A DNA stretch of 64,000 nucleotides from Devosia neptuniae (GCF_025452235.1 NZ_CP104965.1:3592501-3656500); one strand, 5' to 3'; positions 25,553-35,620 are shown, counted from the first letter of the stretch. Program-made: numbers and translations. The notes: generated by a model not told the origin, from the sequence alone.

Positions 25553-26692
25553 ATGCTGGTGATATCCCGCAAGGACCTGCTGCTGTTCCTCGGCTTCGCA
25601 ATCGTCGTGCTCGCCATGCCGATCTGGCTGCAACCGTTCGGCGCCGCCTATCCCGACCTGTTGAACCGCTTCACCATCTTTGCCATCTTCGCGGTGGGCT
25701 TCAATATCCTGTTCGGCCTCACCGGCTATCTCAGTTTCGGCCATGCGGCGTTTTTCGGCATCGGCTCCTATGCGGCGGTCTGGTCGTTCAAACTGCTCAG
25801 CATGGACGCCGTGCCGGCGATGATCTTTGCCATCGTCATCTCGGGCCTGTTTGCCCTTGCCATCGGCTTTGTGAGCCTGCGGCGCTCAGGGATCTATTTC
25901 TCCATCCTGACGCTGGCCTTTGCGCAGATGAGCTACAATCTGGCTTATTCGGTGCTGACGCCGATCACCAATGGCGAGACCGGGCTGCAGCTCACGCTGG
26001 CCGATCCGCGTTATCTCGATCGCGCTTTCTCGGCGGCGCCTGCGGGCCTGCCCTCGCCCACTTTGTTCGGGGCCCCGCTCACCGGGTATGCCGGGTTCTA
26101 CTTCTGCGCCGGCTTCCTCATCATCGCCTTTTTCATCGCCCAGCGCATCACGGGCTCGCCCTTCGGGATGATGCTCAAGGGCATCAAGTCCAACCAGACG
26201 CGCATGAACTATACCGGCTTCAACACCAAGCCTTATACGCTCGCCGCCTTCGTGATTTCGGGCATGTATGCAGGTCTGGCTGGCGCCCTGCTCGCCATCA
26301 CCGATCCATTGGCCGGCGCCGAGCGCATGCAATGGACCGCCTCGGGCGAAGTCGTGCTGATGACCATCCTGGGCGGCGCGGGGACACTTGTCGGGCCGGT
26401 GATCGGCGCCTGGCTGATCAAATATTTCGAGAACATCTTCTCGGCCATCAATGACGGCATTCTCATGCGTTTCTTCGCCTTCCTGCCCGATGGAGCCGAT
26501 CATGTGGCGGTTACTATCGCCAGCAAGTTCGTGGGCGAAGGCTGGTTCCTGACGCTGGGTCTGGTCTTCGTGCTCATCGTGGTCTTCCTGCCCGGCGGCA
26601 TCATGGAGGGCGTGCGGCGCATCGCGGCGCTGTTCAACCGCTCTCCCAAAAAGCCACGGCATACGCCCGCCCAAGTGCAGCCCGCAGAATAG
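25553..26692 (+). CDS. LivM-type ABC permease
   Basis: Second inner-membrane permease, 379 residues, with about nine hydrophobic segments. Family landmarks are [17 protein letters not shown] near residue 55 and the cytosolic loop [14 protein letters not shown] near residue 204. The last 30 residues are a basic, Pro-rich tail. It begins 1 base after the restored stop of the first permease, so translation was coupled in the intact operon. Confidence 0.88.
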   Translation: MLVISRKDLLLFLGFAIVVLAMPIWLQPFGAAYPDLLNRFTIFAIFAVGFNILFGLTGYLSFGHAAFFGIGSYAAVWSFKLLSMDAVPAMIFAIVISGLFALAIGFVSLRRSGIYFSILTLAFAQMSYNLAYSVLTPITNGETGLQLTLADPRYLDRAFSAAPAGLPSPTLFGAPLTGYAGFYFCAGFLIIAFFIAQRITGSPFGMMLKGIKSNQTRMNYTGFNTKPYTLAAFVISGMYAGLAGALLAITDPLAGAERMQWTASGEVVLMTILGGAGTLVGPVIGAWLIKYFENIFSAINDGILMRFFAFLPDGADHVAVTIASKFVGEGWFLTLGLVFVLIVVFLPGGIMEGVRRIAALFNRSPKKPRHTPAQVQPAE

Positions 26693-26702
26693 GACCAGAC
26701 CG

Positions 26703-27463
26703 ATGACCAATCCCAATGTCGTTCTGCACGTTGCCGATGTTCACAAGCGCTTCGGGGGCCTGCATGCCCTGGCTGATATCGATTTGCAGGTCGAGGAGGG
26801 CCAGACCCACGCCATTATCGGCCCCAATGGCGCGGGCAAATCCACCCTGCTCAATGTCATCATCGGCAAGCTGGCGCCGACCAGCGGCACCGTGGTGTTC
26901 GATGGCGCGATCCTCACCGGTCGCAAGCCATTCGAGATCAACCAGCTCGGCATCGCCCGGGTGTTCCAGACGCCGGAGATCTTTTCGGACCTCAGCGTGT
27001 TGCACAATGTGATGATCCCCGCGCTCGCCAAACGCGATGGCGCGTTCAAGCTCAACATGTTGCGCGCACTCGATAGTGAGACCGGCATCCGCGCCGAGGC
27101 GCAGGACATGCTGGAAGATGTGGGCATGACCAGCAGCCGCGATATGGCCGCCGGCAGCCTCAGCCGTGGCGACAAGCGCCGGATGGAACTGGCCATGTGC
27201 CTGATCCAGCATCCACGCCTGTTGCTGCTGGATGAACCCACCGCCGGCATGAGCCGCCACGACACCAATACGACCATCGAATTGCTCAAGAAGATCAAAA
27301 GCCGCGGCATGACCAAGGTGATCATCGAACACGACATGCATGTGGTGTTTTCGCTGGCCGACAAGATTTCCGTGCTGGCGCAGGGCCGCATCATTGCCGA
27401 TGGCACGCCCGATCAGGTGCGGGGCAATCCAAAGGTGCAGGAAGCCTACCTCGGAGGGACCCA

Positions 27464-27467
<4 letters not shown>
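26703..27467 (+). CDS. LivG-type ABC ATP-binding protein
   Basis: One of two ATPases of the importer, 254 residues. Walker A is GPNGAGKST, Walker B is LLLLDEPTAGM and the switch His lies in IIEHDMHVVF. The signature is the variant LSRGDKRRME instead of LSGG, a known variant in part of the LivG group. It overlaps the next ATPase gene by four bases. Confidence 0.9.
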
Positions 27468-28237
<770 letters not shown>

Positions 28238-28251
28238 TTTCGGCCACGAGC

Positions 28252-28318
28252 TACCCTGGGTCTTTCGACCCAAAGGCATTCCGCCGATTTCACCTCTCCC
28301 ATAGGGAGGCCCAGGGTA
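28252..28318. terminator. multi-stem structured element between convergent operons
   Basis: Perfect 9-bp outer arms TACCCTGGG (28252-28260) and CCCAGGGTA (28310-28318) enclose two further hairpins, TGGGTC-TTTC-GACCCA (28257-28272) and one closing on CCC-ATA-GGG near 28298-28306. It sits exactly between the convergent importer and pxp operons. It could serve as a bidirectional terminator, but there is no clear T tract, and it may be a small dispersed repeat. Confidence 0.45.
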
Positions 28319-28322
28319 AACT

Positions 28323-29084
28323 TTACGCAGTGGGCGGCTCGGGGGGCTCCGCCGCGATTTCGATCCCCTCGCCTTCGAGCGCATCGCGCACTTCGCGCGC
28401 CAGATCGACCGCGCCAGGCGTGTCGCCATGAAGGCATATCGAGCGGGCGGAGGATTTCAGCACCGTGCCGTCGATGGCAACCAGCTCGCCCTTTTGCGCC
28501 AGGCGCAGGCAACGCTCGATCACCGCGTCCGTGTCGTGCAACACGGCGCCCTCCTGGTTGCGGGGCACCAACAGGCCTTCAGCCGTATAGGCCCGGTCGG
28601 CATAGGCTTCGCGGATCAGCGGCATGCCGACGGCTTTGGCGGCCCGCACCTGCTGGCTATTGTCGAGCGCCAGCACCGCCATTTTGGGATTCATCGCCTG
28701 AATGGTGGAGAATATGCCGACGGCGAAAGCCAATTCCTCGGCCGTCTGGTTTGCCAGCGCGCCATGCAGCTTCACATAGGAGAGCGGCACGCCAACTTCG
28801 TCGGCGATGAACCGCACGAGGAAGAGTTGCGAGCGAATCTGGCCGAGCAATTGATCGAGCGGCATGACAATGCGGAAGCGGCCGAAGCGTTTGGGATCGG
28901 CATAGCCGGGATGGGCCCCTGCCCGCACGCCGCGCCCCTTGCAGATTTTGAGGATGTGCCGAATGGTCGGCGCATCGCCCGCATGGCCGCCACAGGCTAT
29001 CGACGCGCTGGAGACAATGGCCAGCAGGTCCTCGTCGGTCCCCATGCCTTCGCCCAGGTCAGCATTGAGATCGATACTGGTCAT
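28323..29084 (-). CDS. pxpA: 5-oxoprolinase subunit A (LamB/YcsF family)
   Basis: PxpA acts with PxpB and PxpC in ATP-dependent hydrolysis of 5-oxoproline (pyroglutamate) to glutamate, clearing a spontaneous by-product of glutamine and glutathione. The 253-residue product begins with the family signature DLNADLGEGMG and has SIACGGHAGD near residue 30 and GVRAGAHPGY near residue 53. It overlaps pxpC by four bases and is the last gene of the pxpB-pxpC-pxpA operon. It is cytosolic and nothing is missing. Confidence 0.92.
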   Translation of the reverse strand: MTSIDLNADLGEGMGTDEDLLAIVSSASIACGGHAGDAPTIRHILKICKGRGVRAGAHPGYADPKRFGRFRIVMPLDQLLGQIRSQLFLVRFIADEVGVPLSYVKLHGALANQTAEELAFAVGIFSTIQAMNPKMAVLALDNSQQVRAAKAVGMPLIREAYADRAYTAEGLLVPRNQEGAVLHDTDAVIERCLRLAQKGELVAIDGTVLKSSARSICLHGDTPGAVDLAREVRDALEGEGIEIAAEPPEPPTA

Positions 29085-29986
29085 TGCGCGCCGCTCCTCA
29101 GCAATTGGTGCGCATGGTCCACGTTGATGGACTGGAAAGCAACCGGGGCACCCGGTCGCAGCTGCGCGAAGCGGTCGAGATCGACGCTTGCGATAGTGGC
29201 GATGCGCGGATAGCCGCCAGTGGGCTGATGATCGCGCATCAAGACGACGGGCGTGCCATCGCCCATGATCTGGATATCGCCCGGCACCACGGCGTCGGAC
29301 ACCAGCGACAGAATTTTTGCCTTGGCGAATATGCCTGTTGGGTCGGTCAGGCGGACGCCCATGCGGTCCATCTGGGGTGCGATGGCGAAAGTGGCGGTGA
29401 GGAATTCTCGGCGGAGTGGGAGATCGAACATGTCGGCATGCAGGCCCCAGATGACGCGGATGGGGCCGTCATGGCGTCGGGGTTCGATGGCTGAGTCTTT
29501 CAACGACGAGCCGACGACTCCCAGAGTCAGCACGTCCCCGGCCTTCAGCGCGCGGCCATCCAGGCCACCGATCATCGCTCGCGTGCTGGTTGAGAGGCTT
29601 CCCATCACGACAGGCAGATCGAAATTGCGGTCGAAACGCAGATAGCCGTAATTGCCCCATTCGCCAGGGGTGATGGAGAGCTTGTCGCCGGCCTTCAGCT
29701 CGACGCGTCCAGGCCAAGCTAAAGGTGCACCGTTATGCGCGGCCCTGAAACTGCCGCCGGCCATGGCTGCAACGAAGCGACCCTTGCTGACCTCGATGTC
29801 GAGCCCTGCGGCGGTGAACTCGATGGCGGCATTGCTGTGAGCGCCGGCCAACGCGCCTGCATGCCGAAAAGCGCCGGCATCCATGGCGCCCGAGGCGCTG
29901 ATGCCGTGGGGTAGCATGCCGAAGCGCCCTGCATCCTGAATGGTGCTGAGCGGGGCGGCCCGGCAAATGGTCAGAACTGGGCTCAT
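29081..29986 (-). CDS. pxpC: 5-oxoprolinase subunit C (biotin-dependent carboxyltransferase family)
   Basis: A 301-residue protein of the family once named allophanate-hydrolase subunit 2/KipA. The N-terminal SPVLTICRAAPLSTIQDAGR, then a segment with GMLPHGISASGAMD, and the later MGVRLTDPTG are diagnostic. It forms the catalytic complex with PxpB. It overlaps both neighbours by four bases, so the three subunits are co-translated. No biotin carrier gene is present, consistent with the 5-oxoprolinase assignment rather than urea amidolyase. Confidence 0.9.
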   Translation of the reverse strand: MSPVLTICRAAPLSTIQDAGRFGMLPHGISASGAMDAGAFRHAGALAGAHSNAAIEFTAAGLDIEVSKGRFVAAMAGGSFRAAHNGAPLAWPGRVELKAGDKLSITPGEWGNYGYLRFDRNFDLPVVMGSLSTSTRAMIGGLDGRALKAGDVLTLGVVGSSLKDSAIEPRRHDGPIRVIWGLHADMFDLPLRREFLTATFAIAPQMDRMGVRLTDPTGIFAKAKILSLVSDAVVPGDIQIMGDGTPVVLMRDHQPTGGYPRIATIASVDLDRFAQLRPGAPVAFQSINVDHAHQLLRSGAQ

Positions 29987-30663
29987 GCCAGCGCCTCGAA
30001 TACGAGCTGGTCACCGGGAGCGAGCGTGGTGGGTGGCAGCGCCGCAACGTCGAAATTTGCGAAATCAGTGTGGCCGATGACGTGCCAACCGGTGGGGATT
30101 TCGGTTGCCGCGATAGCGGTCTGCCCGGCGGCGAAGAGGACGCTGCCCTTGGGCACTGACCGGCGCACAACGCTGCGGCGCGGCAGCACCAGGGTTTCGG
30201 GGTGAAAGCCGCAATAGACGAAGCCCGGCGCGAAACCGGTGGCGAGGACGCGTAGCGTAGTGGCGTTATGTGCTGCCACGAAGGCGTCAGCCGTCAGGCC
30301 CAAAGCCGCCGCCACCTCATCGAGGTCAGGACCGGCTTCGCCACCGAAATGGGTGGGAATGATCCTCGTCGGCGGCGATGTAACCTCATCCACCGAAAGC
30401 CCGAACAATCGCAGCCGCACTTCGCCCATGAGTGTATTCAACGCGACAGTCCTGGGATCGTAGCGCAACAGCACGGAAACCAGGCTCGGCATCACTTCGA
30501 CCACACCGGGCACGGGATCGCGGGCAAGCGCTTGCGCACAGGCAATCGCAGTCCAATTGGCCTGGTCGGTCAAGGAGGTTGCAAAGCGGATCAGCAGGGC
30601 TGCATCGCCAAGAGGCAGCAGCGTGGGCGGGGGCAGTATCGGTAAAGGGGCCGGGCCGGCCAT
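29983..30663 (-). CDS. pxpB: 5-oxoprolinase subunit B (KipI/allophanate hydrolase subunit 1 family)
   Basis: A 226-residue protein, first gene of the operon. The family start PLGDAALLIRF is near residue 17, and the core contains TLRVLATGFAPGFVYCG, the cyclophilin-like catalytic segment. An AGGAAG site precedes the ATG at 30663. Together with PxpC it forms the part of 5-oxoprolinase that processes phosphorylated 5-oxoproline. Confidence 0.9.
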   Translation of the reverse strand: MAGPAPLPILPPPTLLPLGDAALLIRFATSLTDQANWTAIACAQALARDPVPGVVEVMPSLVSVLLRYDPRTVALNTLMGEVRLRLFGLSVDEVTSPPTRIIPTHFGGEAGPDLDEVAAALGLTADAFVAAHNATTLRVLATGFAPGFVYCGFHPETLVLPRRSVVRRSVPKGSVLFAAGQTAIAATEIPTGWHVIGHTDFANFDVAALPPTTLAPGDQLVFEALA

Positions 30664-30818
30664 GGCACAGCTTCCTGCATGGGGCCGGTCCTGTCGGACC
30701 TGCCCGGATGGGTCAACCCGGTCAATTGGGGCGAAGGCTCTGCTTGCCCCCGGAAGACCGTTTGTTCACGCCAGTACCCAAGGGCACCAGCCAGATATGA
30801 CCGGCCGGGCTTGCCCGG

Positions 30819-30995
30819 TCAGTTCGGATCCCTGCCGTCCTGTTCGACCACAGCATCAAACAATTGCCGGGCCTGCCCAGCACCAATCGCCTCGATGGCG
30901 ACAGCTGCTATGGCGGCGAACAGTTCCGCGATTTCCTGGGGGTCGGTGATTTCGGCATCGTCGTCTTCAGCATCAGCGTTGATCAGAGTAAACAC
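30819..30995 (-). CDS. small acidic protein, 58 residues
   Basis: A short open frame with GTG start at 30995 and a GGAGG site 9 bases upstream. The product is acidic and helical: it begins VFTLINADAEDDDAEI and continues with an Ala-rich amphipathic helix. It sits alone between pxpB and the gene at 31115. A GC-rich hairpin (ACCGGGC/GCCCGG) follows the stop. The family is not recognised. The good ribosome site and alphaproteobacterial codon use favour a real gene, but its length and the absence of relatives seen here keep this tentative. Confidence 0.45.
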   Translation of the reverse strand: MFTLINADAEDDDAEITDPQEIAELFAAIAAVAIEAIGAGQARQLFDAVVEQDGRDPN

Positions 30996-31114
30996 AATAA
31001 CGCGCCTCCAAAGTAGCCAACGGATCGATTGTGACGCGATTCCCCTTACAGATTGAATAATAGAAATTCGCCCATGCCCATCCGGCGGGCAATTGCCAGA
31101 AACGGCAGCGGAGC

Positions 31115-31351
31115 TTACTCTTCGCCCGCTTCGAGCTTCTCCAGATAAGATTCGATATCTTCCAGCGTTGCCGAAAACGGCAGCGGCATGTGGCCATAAA
31201 TGACCTTGAAGCTCTCATCGTCCCTGATGGCGTGACCGCCCTTGCCCTGCTTGGCCGTGAGCTTTTCCGCCGTCAGAATGGTCAGGCCATAGCGTCCTGC
31301 GGTCCGCTTCAGGCGGCGCATTCGCGATGCTTCGAATTCCTTGCGGCTCAC
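31115..31351 (-). CDS. hypothetical protein
   Basis: A 78-residue protein starting with GTG at 31351, 23 bases after the tRNA-Ser gene. The N-terminal third is very basic (about residues 1-35) and the C-terminal third acidic. The family is not recognised. AAGAAGG lies upstream of the GTG. An internal ATG at 31321 is an alternative start. It may be co-transcribed with the tRNA. Confidence 0.55.
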   Translation of the reverse strand: MSRKEFEASRMRRLKRTAGRYGLTILTAEKLTAKQGKGGHAIRDDESFKVIYGHMPLPFSATLEDIESYLEKLEAGEE

Positions 31352-31374
31352 TGTTTGACCTTCTTGAGAGAATT

Positions 31375-31464
31375 TGGCGGGTAGGGAGGGATTCGAACCC
31401 CCGGAACGCTTGCACGTTCGCCGGTTTTCAAGACCGGAGCAATCAACCGCTCTGCCACCTACCC
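31375..31464 (-). tRNA. tRNA-Ser (anticodon UGA)
   Basis: A 90-base class II tRNA with encoded CCA. The acceptor GGGTAGG pairs with CCTACCC, the discriminator is G, the anticodon loop CTTGAAA gives UGA, and the variable arm is long, as in tRNA-Ser. It reads UCN serine codons. It lies between the quinone oxidoreductase gene and the 78-residue hypothetical gene. Confidence 0.95.
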
Positions 31465-31502
31465 GTTGGAGGTCAGCGTTTAGCGGTTGATCGCAAAACT
31501 GT

Positions 31503-32474
31503 CTAGGGCAGTAACACGACCGAGCCGGTGGTCTGCCGCCCTTCGAGGGCACGATGGGCTTCGGCGGCGTCCTTGAGGGCAAAGGTCTGGTTGACCGCCA
31601 CCTTGATCTTGCCGCTGGCAACCGCTTCGAACAAGGCACCGGCCGCCACAACGAGCGCGGAACGTTCGGCGACATAGTGAGCGGTGGTCGGCCGGGTCAC
31701 ATAGAGCGAGCCCTTGCGCGAGAGCACGGTCAGATCGGGAATCGACACCACGCCCGAGGCATTGCCGAAGCTGACCATCAGGCCGCGCGGGCGCAGGCAA
31801 TCGAGCGATTTGTCGAAAGTGGATTTACCCACACCGTCATAAACCACATCGACGCCCCTGCCCCCGGTCAGTTCCTTGACCCGCTCGGCAAAGTCCTCGG
31901 TGGTATAGTTGATTACGGCATCGCAGCCATTTTCGAGCGCCAGCGCCACTTTCTCAGCGCTGCCCGCCGTACCGATGACCCTGGCGCCAAGTGACTTGGC
32001 CCATTGCGTGGCGATCTGCCCCACGCCACCGGCTGCGGCATGCCACAAAATGGTTTCGCCGGCAGCCAGCGGCCAGGTCTGAAACAGCAGGTAATAGGCG
32101 GTGAGGCCCTTGAGCATGATGGCGGCGGCGACCTGGTCATCCACGCCATCGGGAATGGCGACGATGCGCTCGGCATTCAGCAGCCGCTCGGTGGCATAGG
32201 CGCCGATCTGTCCCTGATAGGCGACGCGATCGCCGACGCTGAACTCGGTGACGCCCTCGCCCAGCGCCGTCACCACGCCCGCGCCTTCACTGCCGGCAAC
32301 AAAGGGCAGCTTTTGCGGGTAAAGACCCGACCGCTGATAGGTATCGATGAAGTTGAGCCCGACGGCGGTCTGCCTTACCGCAACCTGCCCCGGCCCAGGA
32401 GCGGCCAGCGGCCACTCCTCGTAGCTCAGAACTTCGGGGCCGCCATGCTGATGGACGACGATTGCCTGGCTCAT
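31503..32474 (-). CDS. qorA: NADPH:quinone oxidoreductase (zeta-crystallin type)
   Basis: A 323-residue medium-chain reductase without catalytic zinc that reduces quinones with NADPH. The NADPH loop is AAAGGVGQIATQWAK near residue 150, and the N-terminal GHG-type substrate half carries GLNFIDTYQRSGLY and GSEGAGVV. It is co-transcribed with the TerC gene, which overlaps by four bases. A role in detoxifying electrophilic quinones is expected from the family. Confidence 0.88.
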   Translation of the reverse strand: MSQAIVVHQHGGPEVLSYEEWPLAAPGPGQVAVRQTAVGLNFIDTYQRSGLYPQKLPFVAGSEGAGVVTALGEGVTEFSVGDRVAYQGQIGAYATERLLNAERIVAIPDGVDDQVAAAIMLKGLTAYYLLFQTWPLAAGETILWHAAAGGVGQIATQWAKSLGARVIGTAGSAEKVALALENGCDAVINYTTEDFAERVKELTGGRGVDVVYDGVGKSTFDKSLDCLRPRGLMVSFGNASGVVSIPDLTVLSRKGSLYVTRPTTAHYVAERSALVVAAGALFEAVASGKIKVAVNQTFALKDAAEAHRALEGRQTTGSVVLLP

Positions 32475-33361
32475 GACTTGGGTACCTTGGGCTTGCGCGG
32501 TGCCGATTTCGGCCGCGACTGCGCCTTGGCGGTCGGCGTGGCCTTGGTGCGCGGCTTGGCGGCAGCGGCGCCGGTCTGCGCGGCAATGGCACCGGTAGCG
32601 CCGGTAAAGGGCGCGACCGGCTTGGGAGCGTGCCCGCCCTTGTTAACCCGGCGCTGCTTGGCGAAAATATTGACCGCCTCGACCAGCACCGAGAAGGCCA
32701 TGGCCGAATAGATATAGCCCTTGGGGATGTGGAAGCCCAAGCCATCGGCCACCAGCGTCACGCCGATCAGCAGCAGGAAGGCCAATGCCAGCATTTTGGT
32801 GGTGGGGTGGTCGGCCACGAATTTGGCGATGGGACCGGATGCTACGAACATCACAGCGACGGCGACCAGCACGGCCGCAACCATCACGACCACCTGGTCG
32901 GGCGGCACCATGCCCACGGCGGTGATGATCGAATCGATGGAGAACACCATATCGATCACGACGATCTGCAGGATAATCGCCTGCAAGGTCGCCTTGGCCT
33001 TCTCCTTAAGGTCCAGTTCGTGCGGCTCTTCGATGGCCGCGTGCATTTCGTGGGTAGCCTTGTAGATCAGGAACGCGCCACCAGCGATCAGGATCAAGTC
33101 CTTCCACGACAGGGCGAGCCCGAACAGGGTGACTACCGGGTCCTGCAATTGCACGATCACGCTGATCAGCAGCAGCAGGATGATGCGGAACACCAGCGCC
33201 AGGCCAATGCCGAGCTTGCGGGCAAATTCGGCCTGCTCGCGCGGCAGGCGCGAGACGAGCACGGAAATGAATACGATATTGTCGATGCCCAGCACGATCT
33301 CCATGACCGTCAGGGTTGCAAAGGCGATCCACACATTGGGATCGGCCAATAGCTCAAGCAT
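32471..33361 (-). CDS. TerC family integral membrane protein
   Basis: A 296-residue protein with seven to eight membrane helices. It keeps the acidic residues of the TerC family in LGIDNIVFI near residue 24 and VIDMVFSIDSII near residue 135. Family members take part in metal-ion (manganese, tellurite) homeostasis and protein metallation at the membrane. After residue 235 comes a basic Ala/Lys/Pro-rich tail, probably disordered in the cytosol. It overlaps qorA by four bases. Confidence 0.88.
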   Translation of the reverse strand: MLELLADPNVWIAFATLTVMEIVLGIDNIVFISVLVSRLPREQAEFARKLGIGLALVFRIILLLLISVIVQLQDPVVTLFGLALSWKDLILIAGGAFLIYKATHEMHAAIEEPHELDLKEKAKATLQAIILQIVVIDMVFSIDSIITAVGMVPPDQVVVMVAAVLVAVAVMFVASGPIAKFVADHPTTKMLALAFLLLIGVTLVADGLGFHIPKGYIYSAMAFSVLVEAVNIFAKQRRVNKGGHAPKPVAPFTGATGAIAAQTGAAAAKPRTKATPTAKAQSRPKSAPRKPKVPKS

Positions 33362-33534
33362 TTCCGGCTCCGTTCCGAGTCTTTGATCGCAATATACTTA
33401 TGCGGTGTGCCCGCAGGGGGGAAGGCAGCATGGCCGCGATTTTCTCTGCGGCAGAAAGCGCATGGCGGTGTGCTGGTCTGCATGAGGGGCGCGGTGATAG
33501 TCTGGCTGTCCAAACAGCTTTGCGAGTCATAGCC

Positions 33535-33987
33535 ATGGAATCGTTTACCCCGCTTTCGGCTGCCATTGGCGGCGCGCTCATCGGCCTTGCGGCCGCCGTG
33601 CTGTGGCTCGGCAATGGCCGCATCGCCGGAATTGCCGGCATTTTCGGGAATTTGCTGCCCGCATCGCATAATGCGCTGTGGCGGCTTGTGTTCCTCGTCT
33701 GCCTGATATTGGGGGCGTTTGCCACGGCGCGGTTCTTGCCCGGGCTAGGTGCCGGCGGGGTCGACCCAGTCCGCCTGGTCGAAGCGCCGGCCGCCTGGGG
33801 CGTTCCAACCCCGATCTGGCTCGCCATTGCCGGCTTGCTCACCGGCCTGGGCACCAGAATTGGCAATGGCTGCACCTCCGGCCACGGGGTGTGCGGGCTG
33901 GCGCGACTGTCCGTGCGTTCGCTGGTTGCTGTCGGCGTGTTCTTCGGCGTCGCCATCATCACCGTCACCATTACGGGGATCGTCTGA
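33535..33987 (+). CDS. YeeE/YedE-type half transporter, first
   Basis: A 150-residue membrane protein with four hydrophobic segments. It carries the family motif GNGCTSGHGVCGLAR near residue 116, whose Cys residues guide sulfur-containing ions in the thiosulfate importer TsuA (YeeE). Here the transporter is split in two genes, with one base shared between the stop and the next ATG. The ATG at 33535 begins the conserved part. Transport of thiosulfate or a related sulfur species is inferred. Confidence 0.87.
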   Translation: MESFTPLSAAIGGALIGLAAAVLWLGNGRIAGIAGIFGNLLPASHNALWRLVFLVCLILGAFATARFLPGLGAGGVDPVRLVEAPAAWGVPTPIWLAIAGLLTGLGTRIGNGCTSGHGVCGLARLSVRSLVAVGVFFGVAIITVTITGIV

Positions 33988-34451
33988 TGTCCGGCTTCAA
34001 GCTGCCCTATCTCGCAACAGCGGCGTTCAGCGGCGTGCTGTTTGGCACCGGGCTTTACGTCTCGCAGATGGTCAATCCGCTCAAAGTCCTGCGCTTTCTC
34101 GATTTCACCGCCATCCCCACGGGCGGCTGGGACCCCAGCCTGGCTTTCGTGATGGTTCCGGCCGTCCTCGTCATGTTCATTGCCGTGCGCCTCGGCAAGC
34201 ACAGACAAGCGCCATTGTTCGATACGCGATTTCATGAACCGGCATCCAAGGCGATCGACACGCGATTGGTCGGCGGCGCAGCGCTGTTTGGCGTCGGCTG
34301 GGGCATGTCGGGCATTTGCCCCGGCCCCGCGATCTCGCTACTCGCCTTCATGCCCGACAATCTCTGGATATACCTCGTGGCGCTGGCGGTCGGCACCTGG
34401 GCCGGGAGCTTGGTCATGCCCCGCGCAACCCCTGCGGCGGTGACACAATGA
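33987..34451 (+). CDS. YeeE/YedE-type half transporter, second (DUF6691)
   Basis: A 154-residue partner with four hydrophobic segments and the second sulfur-path motif GVGWGMSGICPGPA near residue 101. It is coupled by one-base overlap to the first half and by four-base overlap to the monooxygenase gene downstream. Elsewhere such split pairs often lie beside sulfur-stress genes (BigR, persulfide dioxygenase), which are absent here. Confidence 0.87.
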   Translation: MSGFKLPYLATAAFSGVLFGTGLYVSQMVNPLKVLRFLDFTAIPTGGWDPSLAFVMVPAVLVMFIAVRLGKHRQAPLFDTRFHEPASKAIDTRLVGGAALFGVGWGMSGICPGPAISLLAFMPDNLWIYLVALAVGTWAGSLVMPRATPAAVTQ

Positions 34452-35611
34452 GCGCCTATGACGCGGACGCCATCATCGTCGGCGGCGGCCTTGTTGGCGT
34501 TGCCACCGCGATTGCCGTGGCCAAGGCCGGGCTCAAGACCATCCACCTGGCACCAACCGGAGCACCGGACCGTCGCACCTCGGCGCTGATGATGCCCAGT
34601 GTGGATTATCTAATTGCGGCTGGGCTGATCGATGATCCCGCCGATATCGGCCATCCCCTGACCCAAATCCGCATCATCGACGCCACCGGCCGGCTCATTC
34701 GTGCGCCGGAGGCGCTGTTCGATGCGCAGGAAGCCGGGCTCTCGGCCTTTGGCTGGAACTTCGCCAATGCCCGCCTGCTGGAGCGATTCCACAGCGTGGC
34801 GGCAACCCTCGATGGGCTCGAAACCCGCAATATGGGCGCCACGGCGTTTGCCGCCGGTGACGTGGGTGGAACGCTGACACTAGCCGATGGCAGTACGCTC
34901 TCGGCGCCGCTGATTATCGGCGCGGATGGCAAGTCGTCGCTCGTTCGCTCCGCGGCGGGGTTTCCGATCCACGAACACCAGTTCGAACAGGCGGCTTTGG
35001 TCTGCGATCTCGATCTCGGTCGCCCCATTGGCGGCACGTCCATCGAGTTTCACTATCCCGATGGCCCCTTCACCCTGGTTCCGGCCGGCGACGCGCGGGC
35101 CAACCTCGTCTGGATCGATGAGCGGGCGACGCTGGAGGCCGCCCGTAGCAGTGGGCCGGAGGCGCTAGCAAAACTCTTTGCAGAGAAGTCGCAACGCCTG
35201 TTTGGCAGCATCCAGCTGGTCACGCCAACCCATGTCTTCCCGCTCAGCACGCTCAGCGTCAGCAAGCCTGGCAGGCAGGGTGTGGTGCTGGTGGGTGAAG
35301 CGGCACACGCCTTCCCGCCCATCGGCGCCCAGGGTCTTAACCTGGGCCTGCGCGATGTGGCTGATTTGGCCGGCGCCTTGCAGGGCGTGGATCGAACCCA
35401 ACGGGATTGGGCCGACAAAGCCAGCGAGAGCTATGCCAGCCTGCGCGCCGGCGATCTGGCCCGCACCGGCACCATGGTCGACGCGCTGTTCCGCTCGCTG
35501 CTGGCCGATATGTTGCCGGCCCAAGGGCTGCGTGCCGGTGGGCTATGGGCGTTGCGCCTGCTGCCGGCCTTGCGGAAGCAGGCCTTCACCATCGGCATGG
35601 GCAATCGCTGA
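34448..35611 (+). CDS. UbiH/UbiF/VisC-like FAD-dependent monooxygenase
   Basis: A 387-residue flavoprotein of the ubiquinone-hydroxylase family. The FAD-binding start is AIIVGGGLVGVATAIA, and the second FAD motif is GVVLVGEAAHAFPPIGAQGLNLGLRD near residue 276, split over the conserved GD-like Glu. The middle holds the IGADGKSSLVR motif. Members hydroxylate the ubiquinone ring. Its operon with sulfur-type transporters is unusual, so a different substrate is possible. It starts with ATG overlapping the upstream stop, and a hairpin follows it. Confidence 0.83.
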   Translation: MSAYDADAIIVGGGLVGVATAIAVAKAGLKTIHLAPTGAPDRRTSALMMPSVDYLIAAGLIDDPADIGHPLTQIRIIDATGRLIRAPEALFDAQEAGLSAFGWNFANARLLERFHSVAATLDGLETRNMGATAFAAGDVGGTLTLADGSTLSAPLIIGADGKSSLVRSAAGFPIHEHQFEQAALVCDLDLGRPIGGTSIEFHYPDGPFTLVPAGDARANLVWIDERATLEAARSSGPEALAKLFAEKSQRLFGSIQLVTPTHVFPLSTLSVSKPGRQGVVLVGEAAHAFPPIGAQGLNLGLRDVADLAGALQGVDRTQRDWADKASESYASLRAGDLARTGTMVDALFRSLLADMLPAQGLRAGGLWALRLLPALRKQAFTIGMGNR

Positions 35612-35620
35612 AAAAGCAAA

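Noticed and set aside
28323..30663. pxpABC as urea amidolyase/allophanate hydrolase
   Set aside because: No biotin carboxylase or biotin carrier gene is linked, and the LamB/YcsF subunit is present, which fits 5-oxoprolinase.
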